From: DASYAN01 sp034431765
Lineage (GTDB): Bacteria > Chloroflexota > Ktedonobacteria > Ktedonobacterales > Ktedonobacteraceae
Assembly: GCA_034431765.1 (NCBI GenBank)
Contig: DAOUDD010000093.1
Span: forward strand, 1 to 30,598
DNA: 30,598 bases
Direction: 5' to 3'
A program made the position numbers and the translations under genes. Positions within the stretch are counted from its first letter, which is position 1. Each line of letters opens with the position of its first letter. Shown piece after piece: positions 14,327-22,715 of the stretch. Below the pieces are notes generated by a model, which had not been told where the DNA came from, ran no database searches, and saw only the letters and a program-made list of their open reading frames with translations.

Positions 14327-15694
14327 ATGAAATGTCAACGAACTGTGCTCACGCTGCTCTTACTCTCAATCCTTACGCTGACAGCATGCAGTCCTGGGCA
14401 TATTGGAAGTAATGTACTCGCATTTATACGTGATGGGCAGCTATGGACGATTGATCCTGATGGGGCAAATGCATTTGCAGTTGTGAACCAGGGATCTCCT
14501 GTAGTTGGCTATAGCTGGTCACCAACACACCAGATTCTGGCATATCGCACACTTGACGATGATTTTGCGAAAACAGCAGCAGCCAAACAGTTCATAAATT
14601 CATCTCGTACTGGCATCATCACAGACGTGCCAAGTACGCTCAATACTATCGGAATTGACGGAGGCACCCCTATTCCTATCGCCTTCTCGCGTTCAGATGT
14701 TCAATATAATAATCCTATCTGGAATGGCAAAGGGACGCGATTACTCTATCGGCAAACACAGGTTCCACCAGCGGGGAAACAAACGCCAGTATCGTCTTCA
14801 TCCTCAGGAAGCCCACTCTCGACGGCCTGGTGGATCTCACAGAACGATCAACCTGGAGGCATCGCCCTCAAAGGCTTGCCTATCTCGTACTCTATCCCTT
14901 CGCTCTCCTATCTCCCTACACACTATTTGGCTATAGGAAATAGCGATCATGGTGTGTTTACAACTACGCTAGCTGGTGCGGAACTACGTGTGCTCTCGTC
15001 CGAGGCACTACCAGGACATCCACTTCCCGCTACCCTGGAACGTGTGCTCTGGCAACCTGCCCACAAAGACCAAAGCTTTCTGTATGCTGCTGCCTCAGAA
15101 ACCGCTCTCGATACATTGACAGTTCAGCTCACACTCAGAAATATGAATGGACAGAAGAAAGTGTTGGCAACCTGCACCTGTACACAGTTTGCCTGGTCGC
15201 CAGATGGCAATACGGTAGTGTACAAAGATGGTAGCAACTATAAGCTTTTAGACGTTTCAAGTGGTACATCCTTCGCAATAGCAGCCGAAGAGAGTAGTAT
15301 CCCCTACTGGTCGCCCGACAGCCGTTTTCTGCTCCTCGATGGAGAACATACATTACGAATCGTTCAGCGTGATAATAAGCAACAACAGGCTCTACTGAAC
15401 GATGGAAAAGGGCAGGAAGACACTTCTATACACTCAGAAAAACTGTCTTCACCGAACGCTTTGCTACAACCCATGCCGAATAGTCCCTGGTCTGCTGATA
15501 GTACACATTTCCTCTTTCTCTCTCATTCGCGGTTGAATTGGCAAGGAAAAGCATTGCGCGAGGGCAACGGACTCTATACAATAAAGCTTGATGAGAAAGG
15601 TGTGTTCCATGAGCAACCAACGTTGGTCCATCGTGGCAATGACAGTCAGGCTGGTTGGACGTATCAGGATGCCAATACATCATTTCTCTACTAA
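14327..15694 (+). CDS. Lipoprotein with TolB/WD40-like beta-propeller
   Basis: 455 residues. A lipoprotein signal peptide ends in lipobox LTAC with Cys21, so the mature protein should be anchored to the outer face of the membrane. The rest shows repeated propeller signatures typical of TolB-like/PD40 blades: LAFIRDGQLWTIDPDG near the N-terminus, GYSWSPTHQILAY, QFAWSPDGNTVVYKDG, IPYWSPDSRFLLLDG and SPWSADSTHFLFLS. Such proteins usually act as binding or scaffold modules, and no enzyme motif is visible. It starts 89 nt after the PEGA-like gene and precedes the small acidic ORF by 38 nt, so the three are probably co-transcribed. Confidence 0.8.
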   Translation: MKCQRTVLTLLLLSILTLTACSPGHIGSNVLAFIRDGQLWTIDPDGANAFAVVNQGSPVVGYSWSPTHQILAYRTLDDDFAKTAAAKQFINSSRTGIITDVPSTLNTIGIDGGTPIPIAFSRSDVQYNNPIWNGKGTRLLYRQTQVPPAGKQTPVSSSSSGSPLSTAWWISQNDQPGGIALKGLPISYSIPSLSYLPTHYLAIGNSDHGVFTTTLAGAELRVLSSEALPGHPLPATLERVLWQPAHKDQSFLYAAASETALDTLTVQLTLRNMNGQKKVLATCTCTQFAWSPDGNTVVYKDGSNYKLLDVSSGTSFAIAAEESSIPYWSPDSRFLLLDGEHTLRIVQRDNKQQQALLNDGKGQEDTSIHSEKLSSPNALLQPMPNSPWSADSTHFLFLSHSRLNWQGKALREGNGLYTIKLDEKGVFHEQPTLVHRGNDSQAGWTYQDANTSFLY

Positions 15695-15732
15695 ACGTCA
15701 ACAAGATAGATACATGTCAGAGGAGAATATAC

Positions 15733-15918
15733 ATGAGTTCAAACAGTAATTCTTTTGATCCAGAAGATGATGAGTTGGAGGGCGATGAATATGACGAGCT
15801 TGAATTGCTAGACCGTCTCGAATCATTGCGAGAAGATATGGAAGATCTGCGAGTAAGCACTCTCACAGAAGTAGTGCAGCGTATCGAGGAGCTTCACCGC
15901 AAGCTAGACTCACGTTAA
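15733..15918 (+). CDS. Small acidic coiled-coil-like protein, unknown function
   Basis: 62 residues starting at an ATG with AGAGGAG about 8 nt upstream. The first half is rich in Asp and Glu (EDDELEGDEYDELELLD). The second half has heptad-like leucine, isoleucine and valine spacing (LDRLESLREDMEDL to RIEELHRKLDSR), suggesting a short amphipathic helix or coiled coil. The longer open frame beginning at 15655 overlaps the lipoprotein gene and lacks a ribosome-binding sequence, so it is not the likely start. It is the last gene before the convergent liv operon. Not recognised as a named family. Confidence 0.65.
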   Translation: MSSNSNSFDPEDDELEGDEYDELELLDRLESLREDMEDLRVSTLTEVVQRIEELHRKLDSR

Positions 15919-15968
15919 ATCATCAGGACTTACGCCACTAGAGGCTGATATATGATAAGCTTATGGAA

Positions 15969-16038
15969 AGTAGCTGAACATTTTCGCGATCCAGTATTAT
16001 ATCTTTCTCATATAGCACTGCTATCTTGTTCAGCTACT
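15969..16038. terminator. Long inverted repeat between convergent operons
   Basis: A perfect 12-bp inverted repeat (AGTAGCTGAACA at 15969-15980, TGTTCAGCTACT at 16027-16038) flanks 46 nt. That insert itself contains an imperfect inner repeat (AGTATTATA / TATAGCACT). It lies between the small acidic gene (+) and livF (-) and could act as a bidirectional terminator or processing hairpin. No T-run is adjacent. Confidence 0.45.
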
Positions 16039-16050
16039 CTCCTTTATCCT

Positions 16051-16758
16051 CTACGCACCTCCGAGATACGCCTGGCGTACCAGATCGTTCTCTAAGAGAT
16101 TTCGCGAGGTATCGCTGAGGACGATTTTACCGGTCTGGAGCACATAGCCACGGTCAGCCAGGCTCAAAGCCATTGAGGCATTCTGCTCAACCAGAAAGAT
16201 TGTCACGCCCTCGTCACGAACGCGTAGAATGGTATCGAAGACCGTTTGTACCAGAATAGGGGAAAGACCCATTGATGGCTCATCCATACAGATCATACGG
16301 GGACGCGACATCATAGCGCGACCCATTGCTAGCATTTGTTGCTCACCACCAGACATCGTGCCAGCAACCTGCTTGAGGCGCTCTTTGAGGCGCGGAAAGA
16401 TCTGGCAGACGTGATCCAAATCATCCTCGTACTCTCGTTTATTTGAGCGCGTGTAAGCTCCCATTTCAAGGTTTTCCAAGACCGTCATACGTGCAAAAAT
16501 GCGCCGGGCTTCTGGTACTAGCGCCAGACCTGAACGGACAATATCGCCAGTAATTTTGCGCGCAATGGGTTGACCATCGAAGGTGATCGAACCGCTTGTA
16601 GAACGAACCAGCCCGAATATTGTCTTCATCGTCGTCGTCTTACCAGCCGCATTTGCACCAAGCAGGCAAACAATCTCACCTTTACGAACCTCAAGCGAGA
16701 TATTCTGAAGCACATGACTCGGACCATAATAGGTATTGACATTATCAAGTTGTAACAT
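16051..16758 (-). CDS. livF: Branched-chain amino acid ABC transporter ATPase LivF
   Basis: Second ATPase of the Liv high-affinity amino acid importer. About 235 residues starting MLQLDNVNTYYG. The Walker A reads GANAAGKTT (the usual third Gly is Ala), the signature is MSGGEQQMLAMGRAMM, and the Walker B is ICMDEPSMGL, followed by the switch His replaced by LVEQN, as is usual for LivF. The open frame extends to an ATG at 16773. The ATG at 16758 is preferred because GAGGT lies just upstream and family members start there. It is the last gene of the liv operon, 85 nt after livG. Confidence 0.93.
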   Translation of the reverse strand: MLQLDNVNTYYGPSHVLQNISLEVRKGEIVCLLGANAAGKTTTMKTIFGLVRSTSGSITFDGQPIARKITGDIVRSGLALVPEARRIFARMTVLENLEMGAYTRSNKREYEDDLDHVCQIFPRLKERLKQVAGTMSGGEQQMLAMGRAMMSRPRMICMDEPSMGLSPILVQTVFDTILRVRDEGVTIFLVEQNASMALSLADRGYVLQTGKIVLSDTSRNLLENDLVRQAYLGGA

Positions 16759-16843
16759 TCCAGACCTCACCATCTGAATGCAAAATAGTAGATTGATAGA
16801 ATGTTGGATAGTATGCTAACACTATTCTCTTCAGAAAATGGTG

Positions 16844-17701
16844 CTACTCTTTTTCCATCGGTGCCGTATCTGGCTCATCTGTCGTAGCAGATTTTCCAAG
16901 ATAAGCTGCGATTACTCGTTCATCACGGCGCACATCTTCAGGTAATCCATCAGCGATTTTACGCCCATAATCAAGTACTGCGATATGGTCGGACATACCC
17001 ATAGTGACGGTAAGCTTATGCTCGATCAGCAGAATCGTCAGTCCGCGTTCATCGCGTAAACGACGGATATATTTGACTGCCTCCAGCGTTTCGGCCTCAT
17101 TCATACCCGCGGTTGGCTCATCCAGAAGCAGCAGTTTTGGGTTAGAAGCAAGGGCACGGGCAATCTCTACGCGGCGACGGTCAGCATAGGAGAGATTCAT
17201 TACATACTCTTCCTGTCGCTCGACCATTGCAGGCCCAAAGAAACTTAACAGCTCAATAGCACGTGTGCGAGCCTGCCTCTCTTCATTCGCAACCTGCGGT
17301 GGTCGAAAGAGGGAGCCAAGAAAGCTCGCCTTTAACTGTGTATGCTGGCCGACCAGGACATTTTCGAGCACTGTCATGTTATTGAACAGGCGAATATTCT
17401 GGAAGGTACGCGCAATCCCTGTCAGCACGACCCTATCAGGAGTAATGCCGACAATGGACCTACCTCCCATACGGATATCGCCTGACGTAGGTTGATATAA
17501 ACCTGTAATAAGATTAAAGACCGTTGTTTTGCCAGCACCATTTGGTCCGATGATACTGACAATTTCACGCGGGCGAACCTGCAAGCTCACCTGATCAACT
17601 GCTTTGAGGCCGCCAAAGCTTTTCGTGACCCCATTTAGCTCAAGCAGTGTATTGCCAGTCCCTGAAGAAAATCCCGTAATTTCCGTTTGATGGGCACTCA
17701 T
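16844..17701 (-). CDS. livG: Branched-chain amino acid ABC transporter ATPase LivG
   Basis: First ATPase of the Liv importer; with LivF it powers the LivH/LivM channel. 285 residues with Walker A IGPNGAGKTT, Walker B LLLLDEPTAGMN and the LivG-type insert RTFQNIRLFNNMTVLENVLVG. The signature motif reads LSYADRRRVEIARAL, where LSYGQQRR-like sequence with Gly is usual. The switch histidine is present in LLIEHKL. About 25 extra residues precede the domain and about 15 acidic residues follow it. The start has CAGGAG 6 nt upstream and lies 18 nt after the livM stop. Confidence 0.94.
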   Translation of the reverse strand: MSAHQTEITGFSSGTGNTLLELNGVTKSFGGLKAVDQVSLQVRPREIVSIIGPNGAGKTTVFNLITGLYQPTSGDIRMGGRSIVGITPDRVVLTGIARTFQNIRLFNNMTVLENVLVGQHTQLKASFLGSLFRPPQVANEERQARTRAIELLSFFGPAMVERQEEYVMNLSYADRRRVEIARALASNPKLLLLDEPTAGMNEAETLEAVKYIRRLRDERGLTILLIEHKLTVTMGMSDHIAVLDYGRKIADGLPEDVRRDERVIAAYLGKSATTDEPDTAPMEKE

Positions 17702-17719
17702 ATCTGCTCCTGTAAGCGA

Positions 17720-19744
17720 CTACTCAACGTGCACTTCCTCTTCAAAGCCTGCTGCTCCAGGCACAACATCCAATGCTCCAGCTTCAGAACTGTCTTCCGC
17801 AACCTTATGCAATTCACGGCGTCTGCGCGCACTGGGAATCAGACCTTCTGGTCGAAAGATCATGATTATAATGAGAACGAGACCAAAGAGGAGGTTACGA
17901 ATGTTGCCAAAGGAGAAATTTGGAAAAACCTGTATAATAGTGTGGAGAATATTGCCCGGACTGCTGGCAATTGTATCGAGCTGAGCCAGAATGAAGAGGT
18001 TAATAGCATAGACAACAACTGCTCCCACAATCACACCAGGGATACTGCCCAGACCTCCAATGACGACCATTGCCAGAAAGACAATTGAATCGTTAGAGCT
18101 AAAACTGTTTGGATTAACCGAGCCAAGCTTTGCAGCATGGTACGCGCCTGCGACTCCTGAGAAAAAAGCACCTGCGCCAAAGGCGAAAAGTTTTGTCTTC
18201 ACAAGATTAATGCCAGACGAAGAGGCCGCAATCTCATCTTCACGGATCGCAATCCAGGCTCGTCCGATGCGAGAATCGCGTAAGCGGACATTAGCAAAAA
18301 CGCAGATCACGATCAAAGCTAGAATCAAGTAGTAGAAGGGTGTTGGATTGAAACTTGACCACTGAATACATGTCAAAACAGGGGGAGCGCAGGGAGACTT
18401 TGGTGGATAGATACCGCTCAGTCCATTTGTGCCACCTGTTACATTGTCCAGGTACAGGAAGAACAGAGGTACGATCTCTCCAAAACCCAACGTTACAATT
18501 GCCAGGTAGTCGCCACGCAAGCGTAGCGTCGGGGCACCCAAGAGAACGCCCCAGAGAGCCGCAATAACAGCCGAAATGATTAACATTGGCCAGAAGAACC
18601 AGGGCCAGATATCGGGATTTACTGCGATACGCGTCAATACCGTAAATTGCTGAGAGCCAACCATCGCCCAGGCGTAGGTGCCGATGACAAAAAAGGCGAC
18701 ATAGCCCAGATCCAGCAATCCAGCAAAACCGACTACAATGTTAAGGCCAAGCGCGAGAATCACGTAGTACCCAAGGTCTCCATACCCACTTATACGCCCC
18801 ACAGTTCCAGAACCGAAGAGCACAGGATCAAGCGCAGGATACAAAAGCACAAAGACAAAGAGTAACAACAGGTAAAACCGACTGGCTCCTTTGCTTTGTA
18901 AGGGAAGATCATTGGGAACAAGATCGCGCGCCTCTTCACGCACACGTGTTTGTGAAAGGTGCTCCAACTGATCTTGTTTACTCACGCGAATTGCATTGCC
19001 CCTGCGACCATTGCTGTTATTCCCGCCATTGGTTTCTGACGTCAGCACGCGACGCAAGGCAATTCTACCACCCAGCGCTCCAAGGAAATATCCCAGGATG
19101 GGAAAGAGAATTGTGCGCACGGCAACCCAGGCAAAAAGGACAGGAGGGAAGGGACCGGAGACAGCAAACGCGATGTCAGCAAGCAACGCAATCAGGGCAA
19201 ATGCTGTCGCAAACCAGAAACCACCCATACGTGCTCGGTTGAGTAGACGAGTACGTTGCTCGGCATCCATCACCTCCACTTGTTCAAGAGGCTGCGGAGG
19301 ATTGTAATGCAGTAGAGTGCGAACGCGTCTACGCGCTAAAAGGTAGAGAGGCCAGACAATCGCGCAGAGCGCCAGACCAATGAGCAAATTGGCGGTAAAA
19401 TAGATTAAGAGAATTGGTAAAGCAGCGAAAAAGAACACGTCACTCCACAGTTCAACGAGCGGACGACGGCCACTATCGGAAGCGACAGTATACCCAGCAA
19501 GCGCCATGATTATGAGGTAGAAGCAGAAGATGAAAAGCGCAGACTGGAGGGCCGCAGAAGTTGTTGAGAACTGCGAAGACTTGGGATCAAGAAACCAGAG
19601 CAGCGAGTTGTTGACCATTGACTCACCGCTCCATAGAAAGGTAAAAATGAGAACTGGTACCAGCAACGCAACCAACCACTTCACTAACAGCATGCGCCCA
19701 TCACGATCGGGAAGCAACCTGCGGGAGTTTATCGACATAGACAC
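17720..19744 (-). CDS. livM: Branched-chain amino acid ABC transporter permease LivM with large N-terminal membrane extension
   Basis: 674 residues, about twice the usual LivM length. The C-terminal part (from about residue 300) is a normal LivM permease. It has LGLNIVVGFAGLLDLGYVAF, then RLRGDYLAIVTLGFGEIV and the cytoplasmic ATPase-contact loop SRIGRAWIAIREDEIAA. GGLGSIPG and a RPEGLIP end complete it. The first approximately 285 residues add five or six hydrophobic segments and a charged soluble linker (about 245-285) that are not part of the standard family. The frame is continuous with no frameshift. The GTG at 19744 is preferred because GAGGTGA lies 7 nt upstream; an ATG follows two codons later. 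Gene order livK-H-M-G-F is complete. Confidence 0.92.
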   Translation of the reverse strand: MSMSINSRRLLPDRDGRMLLVKWLVALLVPVLIFTFLWSGESMVNNSLLWFLDPKSSQFSTTSAALQSALFIFCFYLIIMALAGYTVASDSGRRPLVELWSDVFFFAALPILLIYFTANLLIGLALCAIVWPLYLLARRRVRTLLHYNPPQPLEQVEVMDAEQRTRLLNRARMGGFWFATAFALIALLADIAFAVSGPFPPVLFAWVAVRTILFPILGYFLGALGGRIALRRVLTSETNGGNNSNGRRGNAIRVSKQDQLEHLSQTRVREEARDLVPNDLPLQSKGASRFYLLLLFVFVLLYPALDPVLFGSGTVGRISGYGDLGYYVILALGLNIVVGFAGLLDLGYVAFFVIGTYAWAMVGSQQFTVLTRIAVNPDIWPWFFWPMLIISAVIAALWGVLLGAPTLRLRGDYLAIVTLGFGEIVPLFFLYLDNVTGGTNGLSGIYPPKSPCAPPVLTCIQWSSFNPTPFYYLILALIVICVFANVRLRDSRIGRAWIAIREDEIAASSSGINLVKTKLFAFGAGAFFSGVAGAYHAAKLGSVNPNSFSSNDSIVFLAMVVIGGLGSIPGVIVGAVVVYAINLFILAQLDTIASSPGNILHTIIQVFPNFSFGNIRNLLFGLVLIIIMIFRPEGLIPSARRRRELHKVAEDSSEAGALDVVPGAAGFEEEVHVE

Positions 19745-19801
19745 GTTTTCATCACCTCACTTCTGCAATACAGAGGCAAACCACCAGCGAAAAGAGCATA
19801 T

Positions 19802-20749
19802 TTAGACCTTCTCCGGCGTTTGTTGTCCAAACAGGCCAGATGGTCGAAAGACCAGGATCAGAATCAGAATACCAAAGACGAAAGCAGGTGTCCAGGCATT
19901 TCCACCATGTGGAAGCACTTCCTGAGGAATAAGCGAGACGAGTGAGGTGATCAGGCCAATAAGCAAACCGCCAAACATAGCACCGACAATATTCCCGATA
20001 CCACCCAGAACAGCAGCAGTAAAAGCCACTAAACCGAGCTGATACCCCAGGGTGAACTGCGTATTAGGAAACTTCAACCCATAAATGAAGCCGGCTGCAC
20101 CGGCCAGTCCAGCACCAATAAAGAACGTGATAGCAATGATACGGTTTACATTGACGCCCATCAGTGCCGCTGCATCTCGGTCCTGTGCAACTGCACGCAT
20201 CGCACGACCAATGCGCGTTCGGGTCACGAATAAATGCAAGCCTATCATAAACACCACCGCGATCACAATCACAAAGATATTGATGGTAGCAATGGTCAGA
20301 CTTCCTGTGCGGATATCGCCAGTAGGAAGTGAGGGGAATGGAATGTCGGTGTTACCTTTCCACAGCTTGGCAAGATCCTGGAGAACGAGCGAGACACCAA
20401 TGGCTGAAATAAGAGGAGCGAGTCGAGGAGCATTACGCAACGGACGATAGGCGATCCGTTCGATAACCACACCCATCACCGCGCAAAAAAGGATCGAACC
20501 GATACATGCAAGTGCGAGAATACCTATCAGGGACCAGGTAATCGCCTGGGGAGGACGATCTGATGTTAACCCAAGCAGACTCATGATTGTTATCGACATG
20601 AAGGTGCCCATCATAAAGACATCTCCATGGGCAAAATTGATTAACTCAATAATGCCGTATACCATTGTATAACCAAGTGCGATCAAGGCATAGATAGCAC
20701 CAATAGCCAGGCCTACAATGATTAAATTTAAGATCAGGACAAAATCCAT
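19802..20749 (-). CDS. livH: Branched-chain amino acid ABC transporter permease LivH
   Basis: Integral membrane partner of LivM in the Liv importer. 315 residues of mostly hydrophobic sequence, with family signatures ALGYTMVYGIIELINFAHGD near the N-terminus and the ATPase-contact loop TRIGRAMRAVAQDRDAAALMG (here read over two stretches). AVLGGIGNIVGAMFGG lies near the C-terminus. Ends RPSGLFG, as is common. Located 57 nt upstream of livM and about 150 nt downstream of livK, with a strong hairpin in that gap that could lower its expression relative to the binding protein. Confidence 0.95.
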   Translation of the reverse strand: MDFVLILNLIIVGLAIGAIYALIALGYTMVYGIIELINFAHGDVFMMGTFMSITIMSLLGLTSDRPPQAITWSLIGILALACIGSILFCAVMGVVIERIAYRPLRNAPRLAPLISAIGVSLVLQDLAKLWKGNTDIPFPSLPTGDIRTGSLTIATINIFVIVIAVVFMIGLHLFVTRTRIGRAMRAVAQDRDAAALMGVNVNRIIAITFFIGAGLAGAAGFIYGLKFPNTQFTLGYQLGLVAFTAAVLGGIGNIVGAMFGGLLIGLITSLVSLIPQEVLPHGGNAWTPAFVFGILILILVFRPSGLFGQQTPEKV

Positions 20750-20815
20750 ACGTGCTGAACCCTACTTTCTCGCCACTCTACAATGGAAATGACAGAGGAT
20801 ACTAAAAGCGGAAGA

Positions 20816-20863
20816 ATGCAGGGAGAGAGCCAGCCTACAGACGGAGTTGGCTCTCTTCTGCAT
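20816..20863 (-). terminator. Hairpin between livK and livH (partial terminator or stabiliser)
   Basis: Arms 20816-20832 and 20848-20863 pair over 15 bp (ATGCAG plus AGAGAGCCA with a small internal mismatch) around a 15-nt loop. It lies 37 nt after the livK stop. Only a weak pyrimidine stretch follows on the minus strand. Such hairpins commonly keep binding-protein mRNA in excess over permease mRNA in ABC importer operons; that role is inferred here. Confidence 0.6.
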
Positions 20864-20899
20864 AGAGACGACCTACAGGAAGCTTCCTTTAGGACGAGC

Positions 20900-22216
20900 T
20901 TACTTGACCGCAGTTACATATTTCCAGCCATCACCAACGTTGGCATCACCAATCGTGTAGATTGAAATGGCTTTGTTGGTTGTATCACCATTCTGATCGA
21001 AGCTATGCTGACCAGTGATACCATCGTACTGGACCTTTTTGATCTCGTCAATCACCGCCTGGCGGAATGTCTTAGCACCGGCAGCATCGTTGGAGTCTTT
21101 CGGTGCTTTGGCGTTATTCTTGGTGATTGCGTTTTTCACAGCCTCCAGAATAATCTTTGCATTATCATATGCACCACCGCTGTATGCACCAACCTGACCA
21201 TACTTTTTCTGGAAATCGTCCTGGAACTTCTTCGCCGCTGGAACCAGGCTCAGATCAACACCAGGAACCGAGGCAAAGATAGGACCGCCGCCGAGAGCAG
21301 TGATATTCTTGGTGAAATTGGAAGTCTTCGAGCCGTCACCCACCATAAATGGCGTATTCTCCAGGCCAGCTACCGACTTCATCTGTTGACGGATTGTAAT
21401 ACCACCGGTTGAGTCATTCCCACCGAAGAAAACAACATCAGGCCTTGCACTGGCAACTGCAGTGAGAACAGTTTCGTAGGAATTGGTAGATTTCACACTC
21501 CGCTGATCGATTACATTGCCACCAAACTGTTTAAAGAAGGTCACAAAGTTCTTTGCAAGACCTGCACCATACTGCTCCGTATCATCGATGACAAAAGCAC
21601 TTTTGTAGCCTTTCGTCTGATACGCGTATTGTGCCAGCGCCCTACCCTGGTTCTGATCCAGAGTTGCGGTACGGAAGTACGTGACGTTGTTTGTCGGACG
21701 CAATGTCTTCAACAGACTCTTATCACCACCACACTCATAATCAGGAGTGTTCTGGGTCAAGCAGTCGTTGGTATTAGATGGACTGATGAGAGCAATTGGA
21801 GCATTGTTAGCAACAGGCATCTCGGTAAGAGCTACGCTACTATTCAAGGGGCCAACAATGCCTGCAACCTGGGCATCACCAATGAGATCGTTTACGTTTT
21901 TCTGACCTGTGGTTGGATCGTGTGTACCACCTGAACCAACATCGTCCTTTGCTACAATCTCAAAGCGATAGCCTGGCAGAAAATTGCTGCTATTTGCCTC
22001 ATCGACAGCGAAGCGCACACCATTCTCTGCTGGTTTACCAGCACTTGCATCTGCCTGTGTTGTTGGAAAATCTGAACCAATTTTAATTGTGACCGTTTGT
22101 TGCGAAGAGTTCCCCGAACTAGAAGAGCCGGTACCAGCTCCACATGCCGTAAGAAAAACGAGTAACAGAGGAATACCAAGGGACAATGATAAAATACGAG
22201 ACCCACGTCTTGTCAT
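20900..22216 (-). CDS. livK: Branched-chain amino acid ABC transporter substrate-binding lipoprotein
   Basis: 438 residues. A lipoprotein signal peptide ends FLTAC with Cys25, followed by a Gly/Ser/Asn-rich tether of about 18 residues, as expected for a binding protein anchored to the membrane. The mature part is a type I periplasmic-binding fold of the LivJ/LivK/leucine-binding kind: IKIGSDFPTT near the start, then GVRFAVDEAN, VAGIVGPLNSSVA, PIALISPSNTN and AFVIDDTEQYGAGLA. The exact ligand (branched-chain amino acid, another amino acid or amide) cannot be read from sequence. It is the first gene of the liv operon and has a long leader. Confidence 0.93.
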   Translation of the reverse strand: MTRRGSRILSLSLGIPLLLVFLTACGAGTGSSSSGNSSQQTVTIKIGSDFPTTQADASAGKPAENGVRFAVDEANSSNFLPGYRFEIVAKDDVGSGGTHDPTTGQKNVNDLIGDAQVAGIVGPLNSSVALTEMPVANNAPIALISPSNTNDCLTQNTPDYECGGDKSLLKTLRPTNNVTYFRTATLDQNQGRALAQYAYQTKGYKSAFVIDDTEQYGAGLAKNFVTFFKQFGGNVIDQRSVKSTNSYETVLTAVASARPDVVFFGGNDSTGGITIRQQMKSVAGLENTPFMVGDGSKTSNFTKNITALGGGPIFASVPGVDLSLVPAAKKFQDDFQKKYGQVGAYSGGAYDNAKIILEAVKNAITKNNAKAPKDSNDAAGAKTFRQAVIDEIKKVQYDGITGQHSFDQNGDTTNKAISIYTIGDANVGDGWKYVTAVK

Positions 22217-22501
22217 AGGATAATTGCCTGCCTTCCTTATTAGAACAACAGAAAATGCCGTGATTGCACAAACGAGAAAGAGCTAGTTGTGCAAGTTGTG
22301 AGCACTAGACGTTAAACGATTCCCCTTCTGGGAAGAGACTGATGCCCTGAAACATATACGTTCTGAAACGCTCTCAATCTCACCATTCTTTTTCGGCTCT
22401 GGAAGCTCCTGACTTTATTTATCTCGCGCAAGGAAATCTTACCCATCATCACTTGAGTCACACGAGCACCGTCCAAAGCGATAGAAGGAGGAAACCAAGG
22501 C
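22217..22501 (-). promoter_or_regulatory. livK 5' leader with inverted repeat
   Basis: About 280 nt separate the predicted start site from livK. The most regular element is an 8-bp inverted repeat, TTGCACAA (22264-22271) and TTGTGCAA (22287-22294), spaced 15 nt and about 50-80 nt upstream of the start codon. It could be a protein-binding site or an RNA hairpin. I find no T-box, no clear riboswitch core and no intrinsic terminator in it. A 134-codon open frame (22312-22716) crosses this region and the promoter, and I do not consider it a gene. Confidence 0.4.
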
Positions 22502-22530
22502 ATTATAGGAAGAAATACATGTACTGTCAA
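22502..22530 (-). promoter_or_regulatory. liv operon promoter (perfect consensus)
   Basis: On the minus strand TTGACA (22525-22530) and TATAAT (22502-22507) are both exact consensus hexamers with the ideal 17-nt spacing. The spacer contains the palindrome TACATGTA, a possible repressor site. Such a strong promoter would be expected to be limited by a regulator or by the leader. Confidence 0.8.
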
Positions 22531-22715
22531 TACACATTTTTGTCTTGCATCATAGTTACAATGGACCTCGCTGAAAACAAGAATAGGTTGAGAAGAACTT
22601 CTTTCCAAAAAATAGCGTAAATAACACAAATTATGGATAAGTAGCTTCCACTCTAATAAGCTCTGTGAAAGGCCACAGATCGGGCAATGTTCTCCTGTAA
22701 GCAGATAACAACACA

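Noticed and set aside
15655..15732. N-terminal extension of the small acidic protein
   Set aside because: Overlaps the end of the lipoprotein gene and lacks a ribosome-binding sequence; the ATG at 15733 has AGGAG.
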